Numbered from the stretch's first letter, positions 18,193 through 27,530 are shown. The stretch is 64,000 nucleotides of DNA from JAGQLF01 sp964437465 (GCA_964437465.1 CAYTGI010000007.1:1-64000), one strand, 5' to 3'. The notes: a model not told the origin generated them from the sequence alone. Made by a program: numbers and translations.

Positions 18193-18684
18193 ATGAAGAC
18201 AATTATTATTTATAAGACAAGATCAGGCTCTTCAAAACAATATGCAGAATGGATTAAAGAAGAAAATCCTAAGTTCGATATTCTTCCAGTTGAAGAAGTT
18301 AATCTCAACGAATTAGAGAACTATGATAAAGTAATCTTTTGCTCTGCTACTTATGGTGGTCAGATTATTATCAAAGGAGAATTAGAGAATTTCTGGGAAG
18401 CTGTAAAAAATAAAAAAGTGTATTTAGTTGTTGTTGGAGCAGTGCCAATGGAAGAAAGTTGGAGTAAGCAAGCGTTCAAGATGATTAATCAAGAAATTCG
18501 AGAAAATTTAGCTGGATACATTAAGATTCCTGGAAAATCTCCAAATCAAGGTAATAAGGAACCAAGCCGGCTTGAAAAATGGGCAGTGAAATTTTTCTTA
18601 AGAACAGATCACAGTAAAATAAATACTCAAACTGAAATAAAAAAAGAAGATTTACAACCAGTTTTTCGTTTGATTAATAATTAA
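18193..18684 (+). CDS. Flavodoxin-domain protein
   Basis: A flavodoxin fold begins at ATG 18193 (IIIYKTRSGSSKQYAEW, an FMN phosphate loop of T-R-S-G-S type); a longer frame from 18130 adds 21 unrelated hydrophobic residues. SATYGGQIIIKG is the second FMN contact segment. The 163-residue size and sequence resemble the menaquinone-dependent protoporphyrinogen oxidase (HemG)/Flavodoxin_5 group, but heme genes are not seen nearby. Its stop overlaps the P-type ATPase stop tail-to-tail. Confidence 0.8.
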   Translation: MKTIIIYKTRSGSSKQYAEWIKEENPKFDILPVEEVNLNELENYDKVIFCSATYGGQIIIKGELENFWEAVKNKKVYLVVVGAVPMEESWSKQAFKMINQEIRENLAGYIKIPGKSPNQGNKEPSRLEKWAVKFFLRTDHSKINTQTEIKKEDLQPVFRLINN

Positions 18685-21347
18685 GCTTCTTTCTTATTAA
18701 GAAGATATTTAATAATCTCAATCCAAACATAACTAAAAAATCCTATTAAGATTGCTAACATCCATTCGTTAATACTGGGAGGTTTAAGTTCAATTACTTC
18801 TGCTAAAAATGGTATGTATACAACAGAAAGGCTTGTAGCAATTGCAACTATTGATCCTAGTATCATTAACCTATTTTCAAATAGATTTTTAACTCCAACC
18901 TCTTTTAATGATTTAAAAGCAAATGGCCTAAATACAATCATAAAAGTAATTGCAAGATAAACACTTGTTCTTGCCATCTCAATATCTTCTTCTGGATTTC
19001 CGATAGCAAAAGCCACAAAAGAGGAAAGAGCCATAAAGATTGAAGAACTGATTATTAGAATTAGATTATTTGGGTTTAGTAATTTATCATTCCTTTCTCT
19101 AGGCTTATCTTCCATTAAATTTTCTCGGTACTTATCTAATCCAAGACTTAGGGATGGAATGATCTCATCAAAAGTATTTATTAATAAGATCTGAAGCGCA
19201 GTAAGAGGCAATAACTCAGGTCCATAAAAGATCAATCCTAACATTATCAAAATAATCTCATTAAAGTTTTGAGAAATTAGATAAGTTACAAATTTCTCGA
19301 TATTTTCAAAAACTCCCCTACCTTGCCTTACAGCCTCCACAATTGTTGCAAAATTATCGTCTTGTAAAATCATTACTGAAGATTCTTTAGCAACGTCTGT
19401 TCCTGTAATACCCATTGCTATTCCGATATCTGCTTTTTTAAGTGCCGGAGCATCATTCACCCCATCCCCAGTCATAGCTACAACTTCCCCATTTTCTTGT
19501 AGAGCAGAAACAATTCTAAGTTTTTGTGAAGGATTAGTTCTTGCAAAAACACTAATATAGTTTATTAGAACTTTTAAATCTTCATCACTAACATTTTTCA
19601 GCTCTTCACCAGTAATTACACCATCTCTGGAAATGTCTTTAAAACTCGACAAATTAGGGTTTAAAAGTAACTTCTCATCTAATATTCCAGCTTCCTTTGC
19701 GATAGCTTTAGCAGTATCTTTATTATCCCCTGTTATCATAATCACCCTAATTCCAGCATTTTTACATAGTTCTACGGCTTTTTTACTCTCTTCTCTAGGT
19801 GGATCAATCATTGCAACTAAGCCTAAGAAAACTAGCTCTTCTTCAAGCTCAGATTCCTCATATGATGCTTTATGCTCATCCACTTTCTTATACCCAATGG
19901 CCAGAACTCTGTATGCATTCCGTGTAAAAGAATTATTTTGGGCTAAAATTTTATCTTTTCCATTTTCATCCAACTCCTTTATCTCACCGTCAGCTAAAGT
20001 ATATTTAGCCTTCTCAAGAAGAACTTCAGGAGCACCTTTTGAAAATAGAACTAAATCATTTTTTTCATTTTTAAATAAAGTACTCATCATTTTTCTCTCA
20101 GAAGTAAACAAAACTTCTTGGACTTTTTCATATGAGCTTTCAGAGTCTCTTACTCCAAATTTTTCAGCTAAAACTATTAAAGCAGCTTCTGTTGGATCTC
20201 CAGTTATAGAGACATTGTCTTTAGAGACATTTATTGTTGAATTATTGTTTAGAGCACCCGATAACAGCATTTTAGATAGATCTTTGCTATTTTTTTCTGG
20301 GAGATTGTGACTTGTAATTTCATAACCACTTCCATCAATTTCTATAACTTCATTATTGAAATAAACTTTTTTAACAGTCATTTCATTTTTTGTAATCGTT
20401 CCTGTTTTGTCTGTACATATAACTGTGGAAGATCCAAGTGTCTCTACTCCAACCAGCTTTTTCACTAAAGCATTATTCGAAGCTAATCTTTTTGTTCCAT
20501 TTGCTAAAGTAATAGTTAGTGTTAACGGTAAACCTTCAGGAACAGTAGCAACTGCTAAGGTTAGGGATATTAAAAAAACTTCTAGAAGATCAGCTCCTTC
20601 TAAAACTCCAAATGAAGCTGCAAAAATTGAAGCTATTAATCCTATTAATGCTAGACTTCTAGCCATGTAGGAAATCTTTTTTTGTAATGGAGTTACTGTT
20701 TCTATAGATTGAATAGCAGCGGCAATCCCCCCAACTTCAGTATCTTTTCCTATTTTAGTTATTAGAATTTTTAAATTTCCATACACGACCTGCGTTCCGG
20801 CAAAAACCTCTTGATTAATGCTTTTACTTTGTGGAACTGATTCCCCAGTAAGAGTACTTTCATCTAGCTTTGACTGGTTACTTTCAAAAATTATCCCATC
20901 AGCAGGAACTCTGTCACCAGCTTCCAAGAAAACAATGTCTCCAGGAACAAGTTCTGTTATATCGATAGATTTAAGAGAATTGTTTCTAAATACTCTTGTT
21001 GTTGGATTTATTAATTTCCTTAATGCGCTTAGCGCCTTTTCTGCTCTATACTCCTGAAAAAAACCTAAAAAAATCACAGTAATTATTATTAGATTAATTA
21101 CAGTAAAATTTATCCACTCCCCCGCAAATGCAGATATTATCGAAGCTATAAACAGAACAATAACTATAAAACTAGAAAATTGACTTAAAAATAATTTTAA
21201 GACTTTGTTTTTCTTTTCTTTATTGAGAATATTTTTTCCGAATTTCGTTTGTCTATCTTTTACCTGATCATCATTTAATCCAATCTCTAATGTCTTTTTT
21301 TCTAAACCTAAATCTGAGATGTATTTTGAAATTTTCAGAATATTTTT
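18681..21347 (-). CDS. Cation-transporting P-type ATPase, unresolved start
   Basis: The protein has all P2-type hallmarks: actuator TLTGESVP, phosphorylation site CSTVICTDKTGTIT, KGAPE in the nucleotide-binding domain, hinge MTGDGVNDAPALKKADIG, and about ten membrane segments including PEGLP in the fourth, consistent with Ca2+ or related cation pumping. The N-terminal cation-ATPase domain (KFGKNIL, then a first membrane hairpin) lies upstream of the first candidate start (GTG 21077). The frame stays open to 21347 and contains no ATG, GTG or TTG there, and a stop at 21348-21350 lies before it next to a run of seven A. Either a rare start codon (ATT/CTG) is used or an indel has separated the true start. 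Confidence 0.85.
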   Translation of the reverse strand, partial: KNILKISKYISDLGLEKKTLEIGLNDDQVKDRQTKFGKNILNKEKKNKVLKLFLSQFSSFIVIVLFIASIISAFAGEWINFTVINLIIITVIFLGFFQEYRAEKALSALRKLINPTTRVFRNNSLKSIDITELVPGDIVFLEAGDRVPADGIIFESNQSKLDESTLTGESVPQSKSINQEVFAGTQVVYGNLKILITKIGKDTEVGGIAAAIQSIETVTPLQKKISYMARSLALIGLIASIFAASFGVLEGADLLEVFLISLTLAVATVPEGLPLTLTITLANGTKRLASNNALVKKLVGVETLGSSTVICTDKTGTITKNEMTVKKVYFNNEVIEIDGSGYEITSHNLPEKNSKDLSKMLLSGALNNNSTINVSKDNVSITGDPTEAALIVLAEKFGVRDSESSYEKVQEVLFTSERKMMSTLFKNEKNDLVLFSKGAPEVLLEKAKYTLADGEIKELDENGKDKILAQNNSFTRNAYRVLAIGYKKVDEHKASYEESELEEELVFLGLVAMIDPPREESKKAVELCKNAGIRVIMITGDNKDTAKAIAKEAGILDEKLLLNPNLSSFKDISRDGVITGEELKNVSDEDLKVLINYISVFARTNPSQKLRIVSALQENGEVVAMTGDGVNDAPALKKADIGIAMGITGTDVAKESSVMILQDDNFATIVEAVRQGRGVFENIEKFVTYLISQNFNEIILIMLGLIFYGPELLPLTALQILLINTFDEIIPSLSLGLDKYRENLMEDKPRERNDKLLNPNNLILIISSSIFMALSSFVAFAIGNPEEDIEMARTSVYLAITFMIVFRPFAFKSLKEVGVKNLFENRLMILGSIVAIATSLSVVYIPFLAEVIELKPPSINEWMLAILIGFFSYVWIEIIKYLLNKKEA

Positions 21348-21429
21348 TTAACTTTTTTATTCTATCATTCTTAAAATTAAGTTCTAACCCTAAGCAACAT
21401 TTTTAAGTATGTTTGGAAATGTTGGTAAT

Positions 21430-21549
21430 TTATTTACTCGTTGTCTTTTTCTTAAGTTTTAGTATTAGAATCGGTAACAGTATAGCCAAGTAAGGTAACC
21501 ACCAATATAGTCCGTGATCATCTGTTTTGTTATCGCAGAACATGCACAT
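21430..21549 (-). CDS. Small CxxC membrane protein (39 aa)
   Basis: An ATG (21549) opens a 39-codon frame too short for usual gene calling. It starts MCMFCDNKTDDHG, runs into one hydrophobic segment (WWLPYLAILLPILIL) and ends in a basic tail (KLKKKTTSK). The layout Cys-x-x-Cys, membrane span, positive end is coherent, and the frame has no rare interruptions. A second ATG at 21543 is possible. No function is known. A metal-binding or redox membrane peptide is one guess. Confidence 0.4.
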   Translation of the reverse strand: MCMFCDNKTDDHGLYWWLPYLAILLPILILKLKKKTTSK

Positions 21550-21606
21550 GAATTTAAGTTAACTAATAATAGGATAACAATAAATCTAATTCTAGTGCAT
21601 ATTTTA

Positions 21607-21712
21607 ATTTTGACCCTACCGGGAATCCTGTCCAAGACAGGTCTAATGCGATCTTATAGTTTTAACCTCGCTTTGCTCAGCTAAAACTATGATCTTATTA
21701 GACGAACCTACT
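21607..21712. repeat. tRNA-Glu-derived hairpin element
   Basis: Bases 21607-21627 are a perfect 21-base copy of the tRNA-Glu 3' end (21812-21832). They are followed by a small hairpin (cctgtc / gacagg) and a large stem at 21641-21703 (arms gtctaat... and ...attagac, plus atagtttta / taaaactat) around a cctcgctttgctcagc loop. The right end repeats ttagacga from the tRNA 5' half. The whole reads like a tRNA copy whose middle has been replaced by palindromic sequence. No ORF. Confidence 0.55.
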
Positions 21713-21789
21713 CAATTTATTAATCTTTGTAAGATGCTTAGAGTTGTTTCAAATTGAGGGCTGATTCTTGTTTGATACAAAATAAAAAA

Positions 21790-21804
21790 TCCACCTTTGG
21801 TGGA
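21790..21804 (-). terminator. Terminator after tRNA-Glu
   Basis: A 6-bp stem (tccacc / ggtgga) with a ttt loop sits just downstream of the tRNA on the minus strand and is followed by six T residues (TTTTTTATT). Standard intrinsic terminator. Confidence 0.8.
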
Positions 21805-21815
21805 ATTTTTCATTT

Positions 21816-21887
21816 TGACCCTACCGGGAATCGAACCCGGATTGCCAGATTGAGAATCTGGTGTCCTAACCGTTAGACGATAGGGCC
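21816..21887 (-). tRNA. tRNA-Glu (anticodon CTC)
   Basis: The minus strand folds as a complete tRNA of 72 bases without CCA: acceptor GGCCCTA/TAGGGTC, D-arm TCGTCTAACGGTTAGGAC, anticodon stem CCAGA/TCTGG with loop TTCTCAA (anticodon CTC, decoding GAG), and T-arm CCGGG TTCGATT CCCGG. Discriminator base is A. It stands alone, with its own terminator. Confidence 0.93.
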
Positions 21888-21927
21888 CCCCGAAAGCTTC
21901 GCCATTATATCATTAAACCCTTTACGA

Positions 21928-22824
21928 TTAGGAGTGATTAGTTAAAAAATACCTACAAAACACTGAAGTACCACCTTCAGAATATTCAACATTAGTACAA
22001 TCCTGCTCATAGTTCTCTTTTACATTATCATTTAGACCGTTTGATTCACTTTCATCAAGTCTTATCCCTTCAAGATCATAAACTAAGGTAGTAAAACCTA
22101 GATCCATATCTACACTTCTGATTGCTAAGTAAAATTTGTTATCCTCAAGGTATACGGCTGGGGACACACATGACGCTCCACAACCGACAATGAAAGGCTT
22201 ATCATATCTTAGCTCAACGGTTCTCTTAAACTCTGCCTCCAAATCAAAAACTTTAACCTCTAAAACATTATTTTCGTTTACATACGAAGAAATTATAGTA
22301 TTTCCATCCCTTCCCCATCTTAGTGTTGGGATATTGTCAGCATACGTTACTTCTAAAAATTCAGATTTAGGCAGTAGCACTGTCTCATTATTTTCTATGT
22401 CTATATACCCCCTTACTCTTTCAGTACAATCTGGACCAACAAATCCATCAAATAATATTAGTCCTTCTCTTGTCGGATGAAGATCCAAAGATGTGTATTT
22501 ATAAATTGTAAAAACAATCTCATAATCACAGTTTAATACATCTACAGAAAAATCAGAAGCAATATTATTTCGAAGAGAAGAAACAACCAAGTAGTTTTCA
22601 AAATTTGATTGAAACAGGTCAGGGTATTCTTTTAAATCATAAATATATTGCCCCTCTTTAGCATCTCTTACCTCGCATTCTCCCTCCTTCTCTGAACGTA
22701 GATTATTCCAAACAACTTCATTGCTAGTTAGTTTTTCTTCTTTTGGAGAATTGGATATGATAATACCAATCGGAATTATCAAAATAAAAGCAAAAATGAA
22801 TATTAGACCAGATTTCTTATCCAT
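21928..22824 (-). CDS. Membrane-anchored hypothetical protein, beta-rich
   Basis: The 298-residue protein has one N-terminal signal-anchor segment (SGLIFIFAFILIIPIGIIIS) without a lipobox cysteine. The rest is probably extracellular and beta-rich, with WD/propeller-like strands such as IPTLRWGRDGNTIISSY, and it includes several cysteines (GCGASCVSPAVY). I do not recognise a family; a beta-propeller is possible. It sits between tRNA-Glu and the divergent methyltransferase. Confidence 0.6.
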   Translation of the reverse strand: MDKKSGLIFIFAFILIIPIGIIISNSPKEEKLTSNEVVWNNLRSEKEGECEVRDAKEGQYIYDLKEYPDLFQSNFENYLVVSSLRNNIASDFSVDVLNCDYEIVFTIYKYTSLDLHPTREGLILFDGFVGPDCTERVRGYIDIENNETVLLPKSEFLEVTYADNIPTLRWGRDGNTIISSYVNENNVLEVKVFDLEAEFKRTVELRYDKPFIVGCGASCVSPAVYLEDNKFYLAIRSVDMDLGFTTLVYDLEGIRLDESESNGLNDNVKENYEQDCTNVEYSEGGTSVFCRYFLTNHS

Positions 22825-22905
22825 AGAGTATTTTTATTATCCTCATCCATATTTTTTATAATATTATTTTCCCTGTAACTTTACAATAATAGAAATAGAA
22901 CCTCA

Positions 22906-23595
22906 ATGCTGTTAGAATTACAATCAGTGAAAGACCAATTTGAAGTACAAGTTTCAAAAGATCATTATTTCGAAAATTATGATAATTTAGGAAGATTTAT
23001 TTCTTACTATTATCAATCTTCTTTCGCAATTGATTTAAACCCTAGTAATGTTTTAGAAATAGGAATTGGAAATAAGACTGTCTATAACTATTTAACACAA
23101 TGCAATATTAAAGTAGACACGTTAGATTTTGATAAGTCGCTAAACCCTGATTTTGTAAACGATGTTAGAGATATGAGTAAGATTGATGATAACTCATACG
23201 ACCTAGTTATGGCTTGTGAAATATTGGAACATATACCTTGGGATGACATCCCTAAAGCATTAAATGAGTTAAGTAGGACTTCAAAGAGGTATGTGCTAAT
23301 TTCGGTACCGCACTGCGCTTTCGTTATTCAAAACGTTTTCGTCTTACCTTTGTTACAGTCTTTTGTAAAAGAGCCATTCTTTAAGCTGTCGTTAAGTATT
23401 CCACTTTTTTTGTATAAACCTAAATTTGGTAACGAAACTAAGTTTTATCATGAAGAGCATTATTGGGAGATCGGTATGAGAGGATATTCTCTCAGAAAAA
23501 TCAAAAGGGAACTAAGAAAAAATTTTAATATTATTAAAACCCATAGACCAGTAATGAACCCCTATCATCATTTTTTTGTTCTTGAGAAAAAATAG
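22906..23595 (+). CDS. Class I SAM-dependent methyltransferase
   Basis: The 229-residue protein has the Rossmann SAM loop NVLEIGIGNKTVYNYL, an acidic motif VDTLDFD, and post-motif MACEILEHIPWDD as in the Methyltransf_11/25 group. The C-terminus is longer than the basic fold. The substrate cannot be deduced. Cell-surface sugar or small-molecule methylation are possible roles. It ends against the last pilus gene, tail to tail (stops at 23595 and 23596). Confidence 0.82.
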   Translation: MLLELQSVKDQFEVQVSKDHYFENYDNLGRFISYYYQSSFAIDLNPSNVLEIGIGNKTVYNYLTQCNIKVDTLDFDKSLNPDFVNDVRDMSKIDDNSYDLVMACEILEHIPWDDIPKALNELSRTSKRYVLISVPHCAFVIQNVFVLPLLQSFVKEPFFKLSLSIPLFLYKPKFGNETKFYHEEHYWEIGMRGYSLRKIKRELRKNFNIIKTHRPVMNPYHHFFVLEKK

Positions 23596-24093
23596 CTAAA
23601 GCTTTACCTGTATTACTCTCTGATTTTCAGAATCAGGAGCTGAAACAACAAATCTTTCACCCTCTCTACAAATGAAGTACCTTGTAGATGAAAAAGTCCC
23701 ATTTACAGGATCCCAAGGTAGGCTTAAGACATAATCATCAATCAATATTGTAGCTAAATCTACTTTATTTTCTCCTATTCCAATTTCTCTAATCCTAGGA
23801 CAAACAGGTATAAAATCAACAGATTCCTCCTCAGCATCATGATCAGCAAAATACTGATTTACTGCATATACTATTTGGAAGACATCATTACTTCTTTGAG
23901 TATTTCTTGTTTCAGCAAAATTTTCGTTTGTTGTAACCATATATAAAACTGAAGACATTAGTGTAATGATTAAAGCGGAAGTGAGGAATAATTCAAAAGG
24001 AGTTAATCCAGGCTTAGACTTAGTTCTAAAACTGATAAATAATAAACCAACCAAAAATATGGACAGTCCAATAAGCATTAGATCAGTTCTCAT
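23596..24093 (-). CDS. Atypical pilin-like protein with extra N-terminal membrane span
   Basis: The 165-residue protein has an added hydrophobic segment (about 5-21) before a prepilin-type site G29|LTPFE, with Glu at +5, then the usual hydrophobic stalk (LFLTSALIITLMSSVLYMV). The head contains RNTQRSNDVFQIVYAVNQYF, a motif common in CPR pilins, and a disulfide pair candidate. If the peptidase cuts at G29 the first span is removed. It closes the pilus operon, 16 bases after the adhesin-like pilin. A minor-pilin role is inferred. Confidence 0.68.
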   Translation of the reverse strand: MRTDLMLIGLSIFLVGLLFISFRTKSKPGLTPFELFLTSALIITLMSSVLYMVTTNENFAETRNTQRSNDVFQIVYAVNQYFADHDAEEESVDFIPVCPRIREIGIGENKVDLATILIDDYVLSLPWDPVNGTFSSTRYFICREGERFVVSAPDSENQRVIQVKL

Positions 24094-24109
24094 CTAATTT
24101 ATTAAAAAA

Positions 24110-27046
24110 TTAAAAATTGGCAACTTCTTCCCAGGTATCAATAATTATTAAAGGATTAATTTGACTAGTCTGAATCTCTACTCTTTCGATATTATCTCCT
24201 ACTGAAGCTTCTACTTGAATTAGCTTGTTGGAAACTGAACCGCTAGGTCCTCCACCTCCGCCAGTATCTATCTCACAACTTGTAAATAATTCTCCAATCT
24301 CACTATCAGTTAAAGCTCTATCCCAAATATCAAATTGATCAATCCTTCCATCCCATCCATCAGAGCCACCTGTATCTTTAGCCCCCTGTCCTATGATTAA
24401 TCTAGCAATACTTGTTAAACTTCCAAGAAAAGTACCATCATCCGCAGAGTAAACATCTTCAGTTCCATCAATATATAATCTCATATCATCAGTAGCTGAT
24501 TCTTTAACCAATACTAGATGTTGCCAGTTATTAGTTTGTGAGTTACTACTTGTTTCTAATTGGATCTCAGAATCTAAATCAGTAGTTATTCCAGTCTTTA
24601 AACAATTACTGCATCCCCCATTAAATCCAGATTGATCATATCTCAGACCTATAAATCTATCAGTGCTGTCTGGACTATTTCCAAAATAAATTCCTCTATC
24701 AGTATTAGTTATGTCTGATTGAACCCAAACTGAAACTGTAAAATCTGTTAGCCCATTTAAGTAATCTTCGGCATCTTCATCAACTATCTGATCTTCAGCT
24801 CCATCAAAATCAAAAGCTCCACTTCCACACTGAGCTGTAGCTGTTTGTGTAGGACAGTTACCTCCAGTACAGACAAAATCATTTCCATTTCCTGAAGCAT
24901 CGCTAAATGTTGTTGCCCCAGGAGCTTCTTCAAAATCTAGGGAAACAAGGTTTCCACCTCCAAATCCTCCTCCCCCAGGGTTACCTCCACCTCCTGGATT
25001 TCCTCCTCCTCCAGGTGCCCAGTCATCAGGAAGAATCGCAACTATCTCTGCATTATCTGCTCCTCCTGCAATATATAAAACGTCATTTGTTCCATCATAG
25101 TATGATCCATACACATTATCACCTTGATCAAGCTGGCTAACCACACTTGGATTTTGATCATCAGTAATATCTATTAGGAGAATCTCAGGATTATTAGTTT
25201 CCCCAACACCCCATAGGTAGTTATTAGTAGAATCAAATTCTAATGAGTTAATATCGTCATTAGCAGGAGTTGAATAAACATCAATAACACTAGGGTTATT
25301 TTTATTAGTAACATCAATAAAGTGTAATCTTCCATCATCACACCCAACAACTACTTTATTTGTATCGTACTGAGCTATACTGTCACATGTATTACTCCCT
25401 CCAAGGTCCTCTGTTGAAATCTGTGAAGGACTGTTTGGATTTGAAATATTTACAATTAAAAACTCATTATTCGTATCCCCTCCTGTAACATATGCATAGT
25501 TACCATCTAAAGCTAAAGCTCTTCCACTACTTATATTTGTAGATCCAGCTAAACTTATATTCGTTGGATTACTAATGTTTACTACTGCAAAATCACTACT
25601 ACCTGTATCCCTAACTACATATGCATAATTTCCTAAAATCTCAATAGCAAATGCATCATCATTTCCAGGTAGATCTAGCGAATCTACTTTTCCAGGAGCG
25701 TTAGGATTAGATACATCTACTACTTCAACCTCATCATCGTTATCTCTAGATGCAATAAAAACATAATTTCCCGATTTAGCCATTGCGAAAGCACCGTCAT
25801 CAATTGTACCTGTTTGCCCTAACTGTACTAGATTTTGTGGATCACTAGCATCAAAAACGATAAACTTAGTTCCATTTTCTAGGATTGCGTATAGGTAATC
25901 ACTATCAAACCAAACATTATAAGCATCATCATTACCAGAAACGTCTACAATATCACCTTCACTCATAATACTCCAATCGTTGGTTCCTCCTCCTGGGCTA
26001 CCTCCACCTCCTCCTGTACCGCAAGTTACCCCATTTAATGTAAAGTCACTATCACTAAATGTAGTAACTGGTCCTCCGCTCGGCTTTTCTCCAATAAATC
26101 CAAAATTTACCGTTCCACCATTATCTGCTATAGTCTGATTCCAGCTTTGGTTTAATGCATTCACAGTAGTTCCATTTTGAGATATGCTAGCATTCCAACC
26201 AAAAAGAAAGTTTTCATTATTTTGAAAATCCCATTGAAGGTCCCATCCGTTTATTGGTAGAGAGCTTATATTTGTAATAGTAACATCTACTTGTAAAGAT
26301 GTATCTAAAATCGTATTAATATTATAATCAACAGTGCAATAGTCTGTTTGTGGTGGACCACCAGGATCTTCAATTACACCAACTAAATTAACAAAACAAG
26401 TTTCACCATTTAAAGTTATAACACTATCTACTGGAGCGTAATTTCCTCCAGTATAGCTTGCTATAAAGCCAAAATTAACAGATCCTCCAGCAGGAATTGT
26501 AGGATTATATATTTCATTATCAATATCGACACTAATACCATTTTGTGTATAGATTCCATCCCATGAGCTTGTAATTTGTTGATTACCAGGGAAATCCCAT
26601 TCCACAAGCCATCCATTAACTGGATTTGTAGTATCTAAGTTTTGAACAATTACATTAGCAACAAAACCAGTAGCCCACTGACTAGTAACGTCATAAGTAA
26701 TGTTACAATCACCTGTTGGATTTGGTCCTCCTCCAGGAGTTGGACCTCCATCTCCACCATTATCAATTACAGTAAATGAACAAACTCCATTTCCAATGTT
26801 AAGGTTAGTTGTTCCTGTATAGTCAGTATTTTCTCGAATTGCACTTAATGCCCTTTCAGCACAAGCATCAGTAATTGAGAAAGCTTCTTTTGATTCTGTA
26901 ACAGTTTCTGTAGCCACAAGTGAGTCAGTTCCTATCGAAAGACTAGAACTAATTATAATGACTGCAACAATACTAAGTATTAAAACACTTATTAATGTTA
27001 CATAACCTTTTTTTGTTTTTTTAATTTCTAAGAGTTGCTGATCCAT
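24110..27046 (-). CDS. Giant PilX-like minor pilin with two CBM2 modules, beta-propeller and LamG domain
   Basis: The 978-residue protein starts with a prepilin segment (KKG|YVTLISVLILSIV, lacking Glu+5 as in PilX-like pilins) and a pilin beta domain up to CSFTVIDNG (about 91-97). Then comes a Gly/Pro linker, two family-2 carbohydrate-binding modules (about 113-220 and 236-345, with NGWLVEWDFPGNQ, SVNFGFIASY, NGWDLQWDFQNNE and TVNFGFIGE), an LVIVD-type propeller (about 355-685), a Gly-rich linker, and a LamG/concanavalin-like domain (about 712-935). The end, NKLIQVEASVGD...TWEEVANF, looks like the remaining strands of the pilin domain, so the modules are inserted in a pilin loop. CBM2 modules bind cellulose or chitin; a pilus-borne adhesin is the natural reading. 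Confidence 0.8.
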   Translation of the reverse strand: MDQQLLEIKKTKKGYVTLISVLILSIVAVIIISSSLSIGTDSLVATETVTESKEAFSITDACAERALSAIRENTDYTGTTNLNIGNGVCSFTVIDNGGDGGPTPGGGPNPTGDCNITYDVTSQWATGFVANVIVQNLDTTNPVNGWLVEWDFPGNQQITSSWDGIYTQNGISVDIDNEIYNPTIPAGGSVNFGFIASYTGGNYAPVDSVITLNGETCFVNLVGVIEDPGGPPQTDYCTVDYNINTILDTSLQVDVTITNISSLPINGWDLQWDFQNNENFLFGWNASISQNGTTVNALNQSWNQTIADNGGTVNFGFIGEKPSGGPVTTFSDSDFTLNGVTCGTGGGGGSPGGGTNDWSIMSEGDIVDVSGNDDAYNVWFDSDYLYAILENGTKFIVFDASDPQNLVQLGQTGTIDDGAFAMAKSGNYVFIASRDNDDEVEVVDVSNPNAPGKVDSLDLPGNDDAFAIEILGNYAYVVRDTGSSDFAVVNISNPTNISLAGSTNISSGRALALDGNYAYVTGGDTNNEFLIVNISNPNSPSQISTEDLGGSNTCDSIAQYDTNKVVVGCDDGRLHFIDVTNKNNPSVIDVYSTPANDDINSLEFDSTNNYLWGVGETNNPEILLIDITDDQNPSVVSQLDQGDNVYGSYYDGTNDVLYIAGGADNAEIVAILPDDWAPGGGGNPGGGGNPGGGGFGGGNLVSLDFEEAPGATTFSDASGNGNDFVCTGGNCPTQTATAQCGSGAFDFDGAEDQIVDEDAEDYLNGLTDFTVSVWVQSDITNTDRGIYFGNSPDSTDRFIGLRYDQSGFNGGCSNCLKTGITTDLDSEIQLETSSNSQTNNWQHLVLVKESATDDMRLYIDGTEDVYSADDGTFLGSLTSIARLIIGQGAKDTGGSDGWDGRIDQFDIWDRALTDSEIGELFTSCEIDTGGGGGPSGSVSNKLIQVEASVGDNIERVEIQTSQINPLIIIDTWEEVANF

Positions 27047-27530
27047 AGTATGTTCTTGTAACTTCTCCTTCTTGTCTACCTTCGGTATTATTATATGTTA
27101 TCGTAAATTCAATACGAAGTGTTTCAGTATTTGAGCTAGGAGATAAATTAGTAAAAGTTAAATTCGATATTGTTACTCTATTAGAGTTAAGATTAATTAA
27201 AGGTCCTCCTCCCTCTTGAACTCTTACAATACCAGCGTTAAGATCAACTATTGTTGGATCATCCACAGCATCAAGCACATCCAGAGTTAAAGACGAAGCT
27301 GAGTTTCCTGGAGTTGGAGAAGTAATCCCTTCTGCTTCTTTTGTAGTTATTGTAAGATACTGCATTAGTTGTGTTGCTTGAGCATCAACTTCGGATAGAG
27401 ATTGATTTCTTAATCTTGTGCTTAACAAAGTTCCAACAAATGCTGTTATTGATATTAAAATAATACTTGTTAGACTAATGTATAAAAGTGTCTCAACTAA
27501 TGTAAATGCTTTCTTTTTTTTATTCATCAT
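27021..27530 (-). CDS. PilW/GspJ-like minor pseudopilin
   Basis: The 169-residue protein has the class III prepilin motif KKA|FTLVETLLYISL (Ala at -1, Glu at +5), then a membrane helix and a small beta-rich head (LTITTKEAEGI, NRVTISNLTF). Its start overlaps the stop codon of the preceding pilin (ATGATG) and its end overlaps the giant pilin by 26 bases, so translation is coupled. Type IV minor pilins of this kind prime pilus assembly. Confidence 0.83.
   Translation of the reverse strand: MMNKKKKAFTLVETLLYISLTSIILISITAFVGTLLSTRLRNQSLSEVDAQATQLMQYLTITTKEAEGITSPTPGNSASSLTLDVLDAVDDPTIVDLNAGIVRVQEGGGPLINLNSNRVTISNLTFTNLSPSSNTETLRIEFTITYNNTEGRQEGEVTRTYYGSATLRN

Noticed and set aside
19633..20310. 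Long ORFs opposite the P-type ATPase, mutS and pnp genes.
   Set aside because: They are shadow frames with biased composition and no domains.
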